From: CAWBRT01 sp050015355
Lineage (GTDB): Bacteria > Acidobacteriota > Terriglobia > Terriglobales > Acidobacteriaceae
Direction: 5' to 3'
Assembly (NCBI GenBank): GCA_050015355.1
Contig: JBEKBO010000004.1
Span: forward strand, 17,081 to 81,080
DNA length: 64,000 nt
In this document: positions 63,418-64,000 of the stretch, piece by piece
Position numbering within the stretch: the first letter of the stretch is position 1
Layout of the letters: each line of letters opens with the position of its first letter
Notes under the pieces: model-generated
Told to the model about the DNA's origin: nothing
The model's input: only the letters and a program-made list of their open reading frames with translations
Database searches by the model: none
Made by a program: the position numbers and the translations under genes

Positions 63418-64000
63418 TTATCTCCCCAGGCCAAAATAGTGCGGGAGGAACAGTGTGAACCACGGCACGAATGCCACGATGAGCAGGCCGACGAAAATCA
63501 CGATTAAATAGGGCACCATGGCGCGCGAGGCCTCTTCGATCCCGGTTTGCATAATGGCGCAGCAGACATAGAAGCCCACCCCGGCCAAGGGCATGAAGCC
63601 GCCGATTCCCATGGCGATGATCAACACCAAGGCGTAGTGCAGTTCGCTCACGCCGATCTTCGCGGCGATGGGAAGCAGGAGGGGCGCGAGGACGTTAAGC
63701 GAGGGCAGTCCCTCCAGGAGCACGCCGGCCACGATCAGGAGCAGGATGGAGGCGACCATGAAGATACTCGTGCTGTTCTGCATGCCTTGGAGCAGGGCGA
63801 CGAGACGCTGCGGCACATAGGCCACGGTGAGCGACCACGAGAACCCCGCCGAAGCGGCAAAGATGAAGAGCAGCATGCCCGTGAGCGAAGCGGTATCGAG
63901 TACGGTACGCACGAGGGTCTGCCAGCTCATGGCGCGATAGACCCCGATGGCCAGCCCGAGGCCGTAGAGAACAGCGAAGGTAGCCACCTCCGTCGGGGTG
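63418..64000 (-). CDS. dctM: TRAP transporter large permease (DctM), partial
   Basis: The C-terminal ~193 residues of a DctM protein; the 5' end lies beyond the window. Seen are TPTEVATFAVLYGLGLAIGVY (the conserved TPTE segment), several membrane helices and GIGGFMPLAGVGFYVCCAIMQTGIEEASRAMVPYL, the usual 'G..TPPVG...F' C-terminal region. The protein ends with LFLPHYFGLGR. It belongs with the Tat-type DctP downstream, making a second TRAP system. Confidence 0.9.
   Translation of the reverse strand, partial: TPTEVATFAVLYGLGLAIGVYRAMSWQTLVRTVLDTASLTGMLLFIFAASAGFSWSLTVAYVPQRLVALLQGMQNSTSIFMVASILLLIVAGVLLEGLPSLNVLAPLLLPIAAKIGVSELHYALVLIIAMGIGGFMPLAGVGFYVCCAIMQTGIEEASRAMVPYLIVIFVGLLIVAFVPWFTLFLPHYFGLGR

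Overview
The window is a GC-rich, gene-dense bacterial chromosome segment whose content is almost entirely uptake and catabolism of small carboxylates, sugar acids, polyols and branched-chain/aromatic acids. No rRNA, tRNA, phage, transposase or CRISPR array was seen. The organism is Gram-negative: it has a lipoprotein outer-membrane efflux factor, an RND pump, an outer-membrane barrel protein and periplasmic binding proteins. The mixture (exported acetolactate-decarboxylase-like protein, SMP-30, TRAP and ACS-family MFS carriers, CocE hydrolase, short zinc-ribbon proteins) fits a soil heterotroph of the Acidobacteriota type. That assignment is an inference from gene style, not from a marker gene.

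Layout. 0.1-1.1 kb: an acetolactate-decarboxylase-like gene running head-on into a truncated SMP-30 gene. 1.5-3.1 kb: rpiB and a ribokinase. 3.2-6.2 kb: TRAP transporter (DctM, DctQ, DctP; minus strand). 6.3-7.6 kb: gene remnants around a DUF3795 gene. 7.6-11.2 kb: aldo/keto reductase, iron alcohol dehydrogenase and aldehyde dehydrogenase. 11.3-15.4 kb: an ArsR-like regulator divergent from an outer-membrane protein and a metal ABC binding protein and permease. 15.6-26.1 kb: Ldh2-type dehydrogenase, two MFS carriers, lactonase, isomerase fragment, M24 peptidase, split alcohol dehydrogenase and a split DASS carrier carrying a zinc ribbon. 26.4-32.3 kb: a GarR/MmsB-type dehydrogenase and a complete Liv-type ABC transporter with a fused permease-ATPase. 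32.4-37.1 kb: polyol-type operon (alcohol dehydrogenase, FGGY kinase, 2-hydroxyacid dehydrogenase) with a divergent SDR. 37.2-42.1 kb: GH13 enzyme, exported alpha/beta hydrolase, zinc-ribbon protein and alcohol dehydrogenase. 42.3-47.0 kb: a second Liv system in which permease and both ATPases are one polypeptide. 47.7-51.0 kb: MFS carrier and CocE hydrolase. 51.0-54.4 kb: E1alpha, E1beta and E2 of an acetoin/2-oxoacid dehydrogenase. 54.9-60.8 kb: tripartite RND efflux operon. 61.1-64.0 kb: MntP, a small zinc-ribbon protein and a second TRAP system cut by the window edge.

How it works together: at least eight uptake systems (two TRAP, two Liv, three MFS, one DASS) feed dehydrogenases, lactonase, kinases and hydrolases that would funnel hydroxy- and oxo-acids and polyols to central metabolism. 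Only one recognisable transcription factor gene is present.

The most striking sequence-level feature is that the left 27 kb carries many broken genes: two convergent deletion-type junctions, three 3'-end or internal gene remnants and four single-base frameshifts. The right 37 kb looks intact. Either this is real catabolic-island decay or part of it is assembly/homopolymer error. I did not find a convincing new defence or mobile system.
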